A stretch of DNA of 48,325 bases from a candidate division WOR-1 bacterium RIFCSPHIGHO2_01_FULL_53_15 (GTDB lineage Bacteria > Margulisbacteria > WOR-1 > O2-12-FULL-45-9 > XYB2-FULL-48-7), in the NCBI GenBank assembly GCA_001772335.1, contig METM01000021.1:4931-53255 (forward strand), written 5' to 3'. Each line of letters starts with the position of its first letter. Positions within the stretch are counted from its first letter, which is position 1. This document shows, one piece after another, positions 31,022 to 42,300 of this stretch. Made by a program: the position numbers and the translations under genes. A model generated the notes under the pieces. It did not search any database and was not told the origin of the DNA. It worked only from the letters and a program-made list of their open reading frames with translations.

Positions 31022-32485
31022 TTAATGAACACTCTCCCGGCTGGGATTGTTTAATTCTTTATAACATTTATTTAGAAAATTGTTTGCTTGGGCATTAATC
31101 CCGCGGTCATAAGTTGGAAGGCGGAGAGCTTGGTTAAGGGGCTCAATGGCTTCTTCTATTCTATGGTTTTCCATCAGGAAAGATCCAAGGATTAAATGTC
31201 CAACAGCCTCGTGAGGCAAGAGTCCCGCTCCTCTCCTCACATATTCTTCAATGTCTTTGACGGAAGATCCCAGAGGCCGCAGGCAACCCAACGCCATGGC
31301 AAAGTGGCACTGTTGATTATTTTCTTCAAGTCTCCTCGCTTCAAAACCGGCTTGGCGCGCTTCTTCCGCTATTTTTTCAAATAATTTGATCGCGGCGTCA
31401 TATTTTTCAATAGCCATGCCATAGTTATTTGCAGCTTGTTCGTAGTCATTTGCTGCACTTTGAGCATCAGCAAGTTCGCGGTAAGCATCAGCAATGCGTT
31501 GGGTAATTTCCGGTTCTCCCGGCGCCAGCTTTTGCGCTTTATTAAGAATAGCCAGGAGCGATTTAAAATCACCAGCATTATAATGTTTAAAACATTTGCC
31601 GACTAATTTTTCCGCCCGCTTTTCTTTTTCGGTTAATGTTTGCCACCTTCTTAGGAGCGCCTGAGCTCCGATATCACCAAGGCCGGCAGAGGCATAAACC
31701 GGGCGTTCTTCAAATGCCTGCTCATAGAGAGCCCGCGCCAGCCGCGATTTTTTCTCCCCATGATATATTTCACCGAGGAGAAACAAAGAAACCGCGTCGG
31801 CAGGATTGACCGATAATTGCCTGAAAAAGTGAGCTTTGGCCGCTTCAAACCGGCCCTGGTTAAAAGTCCATATACCCAGGCAGCCGTGGGGCCGGTCATA
31901 TTCGGGGAAAAGAGTAATTGCTTCCTCCCACTTTCGCACTGCCTCGGCTTCATGGCCGTTTTCTCTGAGTTCGACTCCCTCATCAAAAAGGAATACCGCT
32001 TTCAATTGCTCTTCGGACAGACGCGGAACCCGTTCTTGGGCCTGCTTGTTTTTTCCGAGCTTTTCTCCGAGCTTCGGCAAATTTGTCAAAGCATGATAAT
32101 TATAAGGATCGAGAACCAAAATCCGTTCAAAGACAAATGATGCTTTTCCTGGTAGGCCGTGGTTTAAATCATGAAGGGCGATCCTTTCTAGCGCGGGGAG
32201 ATAGGTGGGATCTGCTTCGACCGCATCTCCAATGCGATTTCTATCATACAACTGCATAGCGGCAGACCTCGCCATTGCCCTCTTACTGGTCCAACGTGGA
32301 ATAGAAGCTAAATTTATTTTTTGCGGAAGTCGCGGCAACGCAATCTTCCCGAATGGATAATTTTGAATTTTGCCAACCAAACTTCTGCCCGCTTCGCTAA
32401 CTGTCAGGCCAAGCGTTCTCGACCCGAATGTCAGCGCTGGCCTGCCCCCGTAAAACGTTTCAACCCGTCTCGTTAATGTGACCAT
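31022..32485 (-). CDS. TPR-repeat protein
   Basis: 487 residues without signal peptide. At least eight TPR-like helix pairs from about residue 90 to 470, for example NGHEAEAVRKWEEAITLFPEYDRPHG, GRFEAAKAHFFRQLSVNPADA and HRIEEAIEPLNQALRLP. The first 85 residues are basic and not TPR. GAGGAAG precedes ATG 32485. It is the most downstream gene of the accessory block with the 180-, 3495- and 1027-residue proteins, though 240 bases of repeats separate it from its neighbour. A scaffolding role is suggested only by the fold. Confidence 0.8.
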   Translation of the reverse strand: MVTLTRRVETFYGGRPALTFGSRTLGLTVSEAGRSLVGKIQNYPFGKIALPRLPQKINLASIPRWTSKRAMARSAAMQLYDRNRIGDAVEADPTYLPALERIALHDLNHGLPGKASFVFERILVLDPYNYHALTNLPKLGEKLGKNKQAQERVPRLSEEQLKAVFLFDEGVELRENGHEAEAVRKWEEAITLFPEYDRPHGCLGIWTFNQGRFEAAKAHFFRQLSVNPADAVSLFLLGEIYHGEKKSRLARALYEQAFEERPVYASAGLGDIGAQALLRRWQTLTEKEKRAEKLVGKCFKHYNAGDFKSLLAILNKAQKLAPGEPEITQRIADAYRELADAQSAANDYEQAANNYGMAIEKYDAAIKLFEKIAEEARQAGFEARRLEENNQQCHFAMALGCLRPLGSSVKDIEEYVRRGAGLLPHEAVGHLILGSFLMENHRIEEAIEPLNQALRLPTYDRGINAQANNFLNKCYKELNNPSRESVH

Positions 32486-32535
32486 TTTATTTCTTCCTCA
32501 TTATTTTCCGTACATCTCATCAGGCCTCTATCTTT

Positions 32536-32588
32536 CATTCCCCGGATATCCCGATATCCTGATCCCCTGATAACCGGATATCCTCTCC
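32536..32588. repeat. Degenerate octamer repeat tract
   Basis: CCGGATATCCCGATATCCTG, then CTGATAACC and GGATATCC. Same family as 29911-29972 and 47411-47550. The rest of the gap 32486-32725 shows nothing I can assign. Confidence 0.6.
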
Positions 32589-32725
32589 TACATGAGAGCT
32601 CTGATTAATCGACCTTGTTTTTGACCTCTCAGAACTCCCAGATATATATCGGCAGGTTCTGGCAAAAATTTCAGATTATTAGAACCAGAGAAATTGAAAG
32701 TCAACCTTTTCCAGTTTTGTCGACG

Positions 32726-33268
32726 CTAAAACGACATATTTTCTGGCAGGCGGCGATCTGTGAATTTTGCTGAATCGCCGTTTTGGGCTGGTAAAATCGG
32801 CTTTCCAGCGGAAATCGTCGGGCTTGAATTAAGGTTGGGCCGGGCTTGATGAAAAATGTCGGCGGCGGCCAGCGCGAATTTATAACTGGCGGCGGTTGCC
32901 GGGTCGGCTGTTTTTAGGACACTGAGCAGGTTGTCATATTCCAGGCGGGCGGCGGGGAAATCATTGTATTCCAGATAGAGGGAGAAGAGGCCGAAGCGGG
33001 CCGCGAGGTGGTTGTCCTGCGGCGCGACAGTTTCCGTCCTCAATATGGCCTGATAAATTTCCAGGCGTTTCCCGGCCGACCCCTTCAGGAGATCATTATC
33101 AGTTAGGATATTGGCCGCCGTAAGGAGTTGATCGGTTTGCGTGAAGCTGGGGAAATTTTCCGGCCGGCTTGAGGCAGTCCCGGCCGGCTCATTTTCTCGC
33201 GGAGCCGCCGTGATTTTCTTGACCGTCCAGTTATAAATTCTGCCGTCTAAACCGTCAATCCCGCTCAT
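32726..33268 (-). CDS. Small helical-repeat protein of the giant-gene block
   Basis: 180 residues, unrecognised. GGAGAAAA precedes ATG 33268. N-terminus MSGIDGLDGRIYNWTVKKI has no signal peptide; a Pro/Ser linker (about 24-40) follows; residues 45-145 are helical, with a TPR-like pair LAARFGLFSLYLEYNDFPAARLEYDNLLSVL. The tail is Pro/Asn-rich. It lies 79 bases after the 3495-residue gene and may act with it. Confidence 0.65.
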   Translation of the reverse strand: MSGIDGLDGRIYNWTVKKITAAPRENEPAGTASSRPENFPSFTQTDQLLTAANILTDNDLLKGSAGKRLEIYQAILRTETVAPQDNHLAARFGLFSLYLEYNDFPAARLEYDNLLSVLKTADPATAASYKFALAAADIFHQARPNLNSSPTISAGKPILPAQNGDSAKFTDRRLPENMSF

Positions 33269-33347
33269 AATATTTTCTCCATATTTAAGGCCCTTAAGGA
33301 GAGGGCGCCAACGTGCCTGTTAAACGCTGTGCCCCCTCGTCAAAGAC

Positions 33348-36300
33348 TCATTGCGATTTCCATCCGCCGTCTGAATAGAAGCGCACGGTTTTGGTTTTGC
33401 CGTCGAGCGTGATGCGAAACGTGTCTTGACTCAATCTTTCCAAAATAAGCTTCCGGTTATCACCGGAGTTCAAATTGGTACGCGCTCCAACGTAACTTAT
33501 GAGCGATTGTTTATGGGGCAAAAGCTGATCAAACGCTGCATCCCGGGATGAAATCTTTTCCTGGACGATAGTTACCGATGCGACACCCATCTTAACCAGA
33601 GGGTGGCTAATTTTATAGGTGGAAGTTGCCTCAATTTGCGCCGCCTGTTCGAGCGCCGTGATGAGTGCGGCGGCAGTCCGCCGGTCGAGCGCGGTTATAT
33701 TTGAGTCGGCGAAGGCCTTCTGCAGGACCTGCTGGACCATGTCGGAGGCGTGGCGCGGATAAGGCAGGAACCGGCGCCAGGCCATAAATTCCTGGTACCG
33801 ATCAAAGGCGGCGGCAACGGATGGTTGATGGTTCAGATCAACATCGGCAAAGATGTTCATGAAGCGGTCCCAGTGCTCACGGTCATAACCGGGGATCATG
33901 CCGCGCTCGATCTTGCCCGCCTTTGAAAGCGCGAGCATTATCTGGAAGCCCAGTTGATTTACTTCACTGTCGCTGCCGATTAATAAACGCGGGTCATTGA
34001 GCGAAAGAGCGGTATCTGACTGCGCAACATCAGTTAAAGTGAGCTGACCATAAGGACTGGGCTTGGTTGCCGAATCGCCGGGAATCATGGCGACGACCGA
34101 GAGGAGACCAAAGATATTGCTGAAGCGGGCAATGCTCGCGGCGCTCAGCGTGGAGGGGACCGCCCGCAGGAGCGCCGAGGCGGCAATGCGACTACCATAA
34201 TAAGTGTTGACCGGCCCGGCTGCCGCGCCAACCGCCCGCGCGATGCCGTTGGCCGCCCGGGAATCCAAAACATACTTGAGGGTAAAGGCGCCGATTTTTT
34301 TGTCCGCGGCAACTTCCAGGAGTTTTCCGGCCCCGGTCGCCCCCACGACGCCGCAGAACAACACAGCCAAGTGGCCGACTCCCCGGGGTAATTTATCAAG
34401 ACCGAACTTTTTGGCAAACTTGATGCCGGCGGTGAATCCGCCGATGCCCGCAGCGGAGTGCGCCAGGATTTGACCGCCCTGTGCCGGATTTTGCGCCAGT
34501 GTCCAGGAAGTGGGAAGCGTGATTGCGAATATCATTGCGCCAGCGGGAGAGTAACCAAGGAAATTCATGGCCGCTCCCTGTAAAAAACCAAATATAGCCC
34601 AGCCGATGCCGGCGTGCGCCGCATCTTCAAGCGTTTGCCGAAGCGATATTTCACCTTTTTCGCCAAAGTATTGACGCATCAGGCTGACAGGTATTTCAAC
34701 CACAAAACCGGAAGCGGCAGAGCCGAGGGTTGACATGGCTATTCTTGGCCGCCTGGAAGCTCCTCCCTCAATCACGGTTAATTCCGGCGTTGGGGCAGGG
34801 GGTTTCACAATTTCCCAGCCGATTTCTTGAGGCGCAAGCTGATGAAAAGCTTTCCCTCCGGCTTGCGGAGGCGTAATGGTCCGATTTTTCGGTCCTATCC
34901 GCTTGACTTCAACCTCGTCGTTCACGAAGGAAGTGGTGCCATCCGCATTGAAGGTTAGAGCCGTGCATTCGGGAATTTGATTTTTTCCAAGGTAGGCGAG
35001 CAAGCTTTTAATTTTTGCATCAGTAAGCGGAGTGCCGTTTTCAAAGTTGAATGAAATTATTCCATTTTTCCTGCTGGCCTCAAAAAGATTTCCCAATATT
35101 TCCGGGGAAACCTCGCCGAGGTGCCCATCCAGATTTTGAATGGCGATGCCGTAACTTCCGGCAAGCTCGGCAATTTTGGGTTGGGGGCTGGGGGCAATGG
35201 CGGCTTCGGCGGGGGCGGGCTCGGCTTTTAAGTCGTAGGGGGGGAGGGATTTGTCGGCAACTGCAGCAATTGGAGCAGGCGTCGGCCGAATGACTCCTGT
35301 CCGGTCAAGAATTATCGTATCCGCGTTACCGGTAGAGTCGATCAACTGGGCATGGAATCTGGCCAGGAGGTCAGGAGTGAGATCAACACCGGTGAAATCA
35401 AGCTGTTTTATCCCTTTGACCTGGCAGGCATCGAGGAATTCTAACAGTTTAGCGGGGTCAAGCTCAACGGCCAAGTTGCCGGAGATGCTGATGCCATACG
35501 TAATTTGCAGCCTCTTTATCAATTCGGAGAGAGGCATTTTTTCGGGCAGTGAAGTCGCTGCCCCGCCTAAACTGTGCTGACCGAGGACGCGAATTTTTGG
35601 TGAAAAATTGTAACTTAAATCAGAGCCGGCGGCATAGACCCTTAAGGCGCTGCGGCGGGCGGCTTTATCCGATTTGAGATAATCGATTAATTCAAGCAGC
35701 GCATTTTCGTTTTTCCCGCCGAAATCAACTTCGGCTTCAATAATTAAGGTTTTCAGGCCGCTGCGGCTGGCGAATTCAACCGCCCGGAGAAACTGCCATT
35801 GCGCCCGGGCGGAAACGCCTTCGAATTTACCTTTAAAAGAAATCCAATCCTTGCCCAGGACGTCGGCCAGCGAATCGGCGAGATAGCGGGGCGACCGGTC
35901 CAGTTTATCAAGGTCGTCCAGGACGACGCGGACCACCCCCTCTATTTCCCGGGCGAGATCGGGATATTTTTTATTGGCGGCTTCGATCCGGCCGGCCTCG
36001 GCCAGCTGCCGATAACCTTCCGCGGCGGCTTTGCGTTCCGGATCGGTCGAGATTAACGCTTGTTCCATGAAATCGGCGACAGCGTCTTCAGCCGTTGCCG
36101 TTCTGTCGAGCCCGGTTACCAAGGCCGGCTTCGGTTCGGCCGCAGGCGGCGCGGCCGGTGCCGTCCCTTTCGGCTGGAACCGCATATGCAGGTCATAAAC
36201 CACATTGCTATCAGCGATCCTCTGCGGCTGTGATCCATCCTTGAGATCGACCGCCTTGTCTTGCAGGGAGCCGTAGAGGGCGCCGGTCCCGCGATATTGC

Positions 36301-39300
36301 TCGAACAATTTTTTGGTGGTGCGGACGACCCGGCCGTCATCGACGTTGATATAAACAACGGTGTCGAGGGGAGAGTTGTTATATCTTGAACCGCCAAGAT
36401 CGATCGCGTTGTTGATCCTCAGGGCGTTCTGCGTCAACCCTTCTCGGCCGGTAATTCCGCGCCGGAACCAATTGTAAGCTCTTCCTGGCCAGCTCAACGT
36501 ATCCCGGCCGGCCCTGGCCTGCAGTTTCGCCTCATACACGGCCCGCCCGGTCGAGCCGTACAGGGCGCGGGCCGCTTTGGCGGCGTAGCCAAAGCGCTGT
36601 TCCAGCAGGGTCTTGGCATAGGCCTCTTTTAATCCCCGGACGACGAAGTCGTAAGCGACTTTTCTTTTGACCATCGCCGGATCAGTTTCAGTTTGCAAAT
36701 TAATGTTCCTGATCCGATCGAGATCGATCTCTTCGCCTAAGATCGCCCTGAGGGAATGTTCGATAAACTGACCGCTCTCGCCGACCATTCTATCCATCAG
36801 GACAGGGTTGCTGCTGACCAGCTGGCCCACGGATTGGGCTCTTAATTCCTGCCCCCCTTCGTTATTGGTCAGGTAGGCCTGAATGGACTGATTAAAGAAT
36901 TGAGGCGAGTAATAGACCACGGCTTCGCGGAGGGCAGGGGTTTCGACGATATAGACCCTGGCCGCTCTTTCCAGATCACGCTGGACACCGGCGGCCGTGA
37001 ACGAATGGAACCAATCGATCATTCTGGCGCCCCAACCGGTGTTCTTAAACCTGATTTCATCGTGGATCTTTTTGCCGGGGCCGAACCAGGAGAGCTCCCG
37101 GCCGCGGCCAAAAGCCCATTTCCAGCCCTTTTTCCACCAGAGCAAGCCGTCCTGGCCCAGGCCGAGAGTGCGCGCGACGACCGCCCTGGCCCGGCCGGCA
37201 GTTGCGTTGAAACGTGCCATTGCCTCTGCGTATGTTTCGCCGGTCGATAAGCTGCTTATCCTGATCGGTTCGGAGATAAGGCGGTTGGGGCCTTCGCCGG
37301 CGGCGCGCAGGTCGGCAAGGAGCCGGGCGGCGGCGGCGTCCCTGACCCTGACCACTTCGTCAAAATTTGGTTCCCCCGGAGCAATGATGATATTTTGCTT
37401 TATCCATTCGATCAAGCCGGTCTTCTCTTCTGCGCTCAAGCGTAAGCCACGCAGACTGAAAACTTTGTCTTTCAGGACCCGGTCGAAGGCGGCTGGCTGG
37501 TCAGCGCTTTGGGCGATGAACTGCAGCTCGGCCTCAAAGAAATCGATCTTGGCGGTAGTGACCGCCTTCCTTGCGCGAGCGGCCAGTGAGCCGCGGCCGT
37601 CGCCTTGTGCCTGCCCGGAGCTGGCCAGCTCGAATGAATAGACATTGTCGTGAGCGCCGGACGCTGAAGGGCTTCCCCCGCGCAAGTCGTCAACCGCGCC
37701 CAACAGGTGATTGGCCGGATTGGAGACTATTAATTTCCACGGATTGGCGTCGAGTATCGAAGTGACATGAAAGGCCCGTTTGCCGAGCGCGACCGCCCGG
37801 CCGGCTTTGGTCGGAGCGGCGGCATTTTCTCTGTCGGCGGAGGTGACCGAAGCCAGACGGACATCGACAGCACGATGGCGGACCCGGCTGGCCCAGCCGC
37901 GATAGGCGCGGTTGGCGATCGGCGTGCCGAATTTATCCAGGGCGTAGCGTTTAACGATCTCGAACGGCTCGGTCAGCGACTTCTTGAGCATGTTCCCCTG
38001 ATGGGTGTAAGCGGCGCTTTGGGAGAGGCCGGCGACCAAGCCCTGCTGGCGCGCTTTCATGAAGATATCGCCGAAGATCGCCGCCGGGATGAAAGGGGCG
38101 ATCAGGTCAAATACGCCCATTAACTGTGTATAGGAGAGCTGTTTTAATCTTGATTTGACAAAAGGATTGTTGGGATGTGACGTTAATTGGCCGGTTTGGT
38201 AAGCGAAGCCGAGCGTCATCTGCAGTGAGATGATGGCCAATCGTTGGACAAACCCGAAATAAAGGCGGGTTTGACCATATTGAGCTAAGGATTGGAACCG
38301 GTCCCGGCCGGAGGAATCCCGGCCGATCTGGCCCAAACTCTCCGACATGGTCTGTTCCTGCTCGCTTAAAAAGAGCATGGTGAATATATTGTCCGGCGGC
38401 GCTTCAAGCTCATCTTCTCCGTGAGCGGTCGAAAGCAGGGCAAACGCTTCACCGGCGTCGCGGCTGGAACCGGGGAGCAAGATATCGATCTCAGCCAGTC
38501 CCCGGCCGGCCAGATCGACCGCTTTTGTATTCAGGGCGGCGAGGAAAAGGGAAGCGCCGAAATTTATCTTTTGTTCGGCGCCTTGCGCGCTGTTCCGGGC
38601 GGTCAGGATGTCCAGGAGCGGCAGCCCGACCTTGGCCACGAACTCGAGGGCGATGGCGACATCGCCGTTGTTGAGATAGGCCAGCTCAAACGGTCCAAGG
38701 CGCCCCTCTTGCATATCCTTGGCCGCCTGCTTCAGGCGGTCGCGAATGGCCCGGATCTCAGCGAGTTTCGCCGCCTGGTTCTTTTCAAAGAATAAATAAT
38801 TATTGGAAAAATCAAAACCAAAAAGCTCGATCAGGGCGAGGACGCGGGAAATATCCGCGTTCCCCCCATCGAGCTGCTGCATCAGTTCGTTCATTAATCG
38901 GGCGGCGCTCTCGACCACCGGCTGGGTGATCAGGTTATCAGAGAGGTTGACCTGGATGGGTTGGCCCTGGACGGCGCCGGAAAGGCGGGCGAGGGAGCCG
39001 GCGCTGGCGCCTTTGCCGAATTCATAGGTGTAGAGGTCGTTCTTGAGCATTCTCCCGAGCGGGAGGCTATATTCAGCCCTGACCAGGTAGTCGGCAATGT
39101 TGACCGCGCCCATCGCTTCGGATATCACCAGGTTCCAAAGGGCGCCAAGGGTTTCCGCCTGGCCGGTTTGGGCGTATTGGTCGACCAGCGGGCGCAAACG
39201 CTGGTTCAGGGTGTAATTTTCGACGAGGGTTTTGACGATCCGCTTGGCCTGTTGGGTTTCTTCATCATCGCCGGTCGTCGGATTGAGGGAATACCAGGCG

Positions 39301-42300
39301 ATCTTGTGGGTCTGAAGATATTTTTTCAAGAACGCGACATAGCGTTGGCCGTCAGCAATGTAGGCGTCATAGCCGTACTCCTGGGCGCTCTTGGTTGGAT
39401 CGGGAGTGAGCAGGTCGGCCGGAAAGGTGCCGAGGAGGGCCATCACGATCGTCTGGTGCAGGAATATCTCGGGACCTTTCCTGCCAAGGAGGCCGCGGAC
39501 AAAGGCCGAGTCGATCGTACCGTCGTGCAGGTACTGATCGCGGGCCGGGGTGATCGTTTTGCCGCGCAGCGCCGCGACATCCCGGGGGAAAAGCTCCGCC
39601 TTGGCCGAAACGATATCGCCCAGGATGACATCGGTATCGGGCAGGCGGCCGCCGACCCACTGGATCTTGCCCACGCGGCTTTGGGCGTCGCGGATGACAT
39701 CGCTGACAAAGTGGTCCCACCTTAACTTGTAGTGCGGGTCGAGCGCCTGCCGGGTGACGCTGGCCTGCCCCAGCGTATCCTTGGCGACTTCGGCGGTGGT
39801 GATCTTCATGTTCAGGTAGCGCTTGATCAGGCGGATGGCGAGCCGGGCGTCGCTGATGACCTGATCTTTTTCCGCCGCGGACATCCCGGCCGGCAGGTTG
39901 GCCGCGATCAGGTGGGACTTGTCAAAATTAAAAAATTCGATATCGGCCAGATCATCCGGGTAGTTGGAGCGCATCAGGTTGTCTTTGGTGATGAAAAAAT
40001 ACGGGCGCCGTGAATCAAGATAGGGCTGGCAGCGCGCGACGGCGGCCATTTCTTCGTCCGAAGGGCGGTTTTTCCCCGCCAGCAGGTAGGTCGGATTTTG
40101 GAACAATAAATGGAGCGCCATCAGATCAGAGGCGTCGACCGCGGCCACCGCCACCAGGCGTCTTTTTCCGCCGACCTCGATCACTCTGGCCGGATTGGCG
40201 TTGCGGAACTGTAAACCGGCGGTTTCTGTCCAGAGGGCAAGCTTAAAGCCGAAGATCGGCTGGGTTTCCGGGAGTTCAGCACGCGAATTAGAGAGGTCAA
40301 GGCTTATCCGATTGAGTTTTGAGCCGGCGCTTCCCACGGCGGCCGGCGGACCGGCCGGTATGCCGGTTATCTCGGCGGGGTAAGTTTCGGCGGTTACCGG
40401 CAAGGAGACACGGCCGCTGCTGTCGCTGATCAAATACTGCCGGCGGCCGTCCGGCCCGGATGAGGCATCGACGCGGGCGGCCATGACTTTTAGGTTAAGC
40501 AGGAGCCCGGCGGTCGGCCCGCCGATCATGACGTTGGCCCGTCCGCTTTCCGGGGTGATCGAGGCGGCGGCGAAAACCGGGATCAACCCGAAGGCCTCGA
40601 CCAGCTTTTTTTGTGAAAGAAGGCGGAGATCGTCGCCTTTTTTCATTTTGTGGGTACCAAATGAGCTTAGCACCCGCTCGACGGTCGTGCCGATAAACGC
40701 TCGAGCTATAGTGATGTTAGCCTCGAAGTTGTCTACTTTATCATCTTCCTTATTTAGATTGTGCACCATCTTTTGCTTGTGACCTCTGACCTTTGCCTCG
40801 GCCTCGGAATTAAAAACAATGAGATCGGCCGCCGTAATGCCAAATTCCGTCAAAATATAGCTAAGCTGGTTATCTTCCAGCCAGTTTTGGACCGCGCTTT
40901 CATCCGTGATGTCGGCCGCTGCGATCTGCCCGGCCGTCCCTTCGATGAAAGCCACCGCGGCCTCGACATTTTCCCTGCCCTGGCTGATATTGGCTCTTCC
41001 GGTCTTAATTTGCTTCTCAAACTCTGCCAGTGCCTTTTTCTTGGCGGCCGCGATCAGCGCCGGCAGGTTCATCTGGTTTTCCGTTTTGAGCGCCTCGTTA
41101 AGCGCCGGCGCAACGCAGTTGATCACCAGGGCGATCACCTCATTTAATTGGTTCGGCTTGCCGGCCAGCTCGGAGTGATCTGCCAGAATGCTGTTCCTTA
41201 GATTGATGGCGATGTCGAGCGCGATATCCTGGGCGGTTTTGCCCATCAGGAAGTTGTCGGTCGCGCTGCCGACCTGGACAATTGATTCCAGGTAAAGGTT
41301 TTCCGGCCGCCGCCGGCTTGGGTCAAGGTTGGTGGTCTGCGGGTTGCGGTAAAGGAGGAGCGCCCGGTGGGCGGCGATGATCTTGGGGGCGAGGGTGGCG
41401 GCCTTTTGGCAGTTTTCATCGCCTTTATATGTATTCGGAATGGACGCTTCGCCATCTATGACTTCGAGCGAAACCCGCTGGCTGTCTTTGTTGTTAAACA
41501 GTATAAAGTATTTTTCCGAGCCGTGCCTTTCGTCCCGCGAAATGACCAGCGAATAGGTGCCGTCGATCAGCAGTTCATAGGCCCTCAGGTGCTCGGTGGC
41601 TTCCTCCGGCTTTTGCCCGGCGGCGGCCAGCGCCGCCCGCATGGTCGCCAGTTTTTTCGTGAAGATAATATTATGCTGTTGTTCAAGCGGCTCGAGCGCC
41701 GCCGGGACGAATTCGGACCGACGCCTGGCCGAGTCGTAGGCATAAGCCAGGTCATCAAAGGTCATGAGCCTGAAGCCGCCGCTCTGGACCAGCCGGACGA
41801 CCTCGCTCGGAAGCGGTTGGCTGGTTCGAGGGCTGACCAGTTCCATGGGGTGGCCGTTGACCGTTTCGGTCTTGACCTGGCCGACCTGGCCGACAAAGGT
41901 ATCCGGCAAAGCGAAGAAGGTGAACGATCCTTCCGCCAGCAGACGAGCCCGGGTTTCAAAGACCGGCCGCTGCGCCGCCGGCAGTTTGACGGTGATGAGC
42001 TGTGTCCCCAATTGCCGCATGGCGGGCAGATCATTCTTTTTTGAGTCGAAAAGGAGGAAGAGTTTAACCTGGGCGGTTTTGAGATAGTCGAGCCGGGCGG
42101 CTAATGAGAGCGCCGGGCGGGGAGGAGTATATTGGTACGCCGGGCTAAAGAGCTTGGCGGCTGTTCCCGCCAATTCCGCCAGGGCTTTTTCGGCGGCCGC
42201 GAGACCGGCTTCGCTGACATACACTTTTGGCAGGTCTTCCTTAACGCTCTGCCGCACAGCCATGAGGGCTGCTGCCGCGGCGCCGTAAGCTTCGCTGTCC

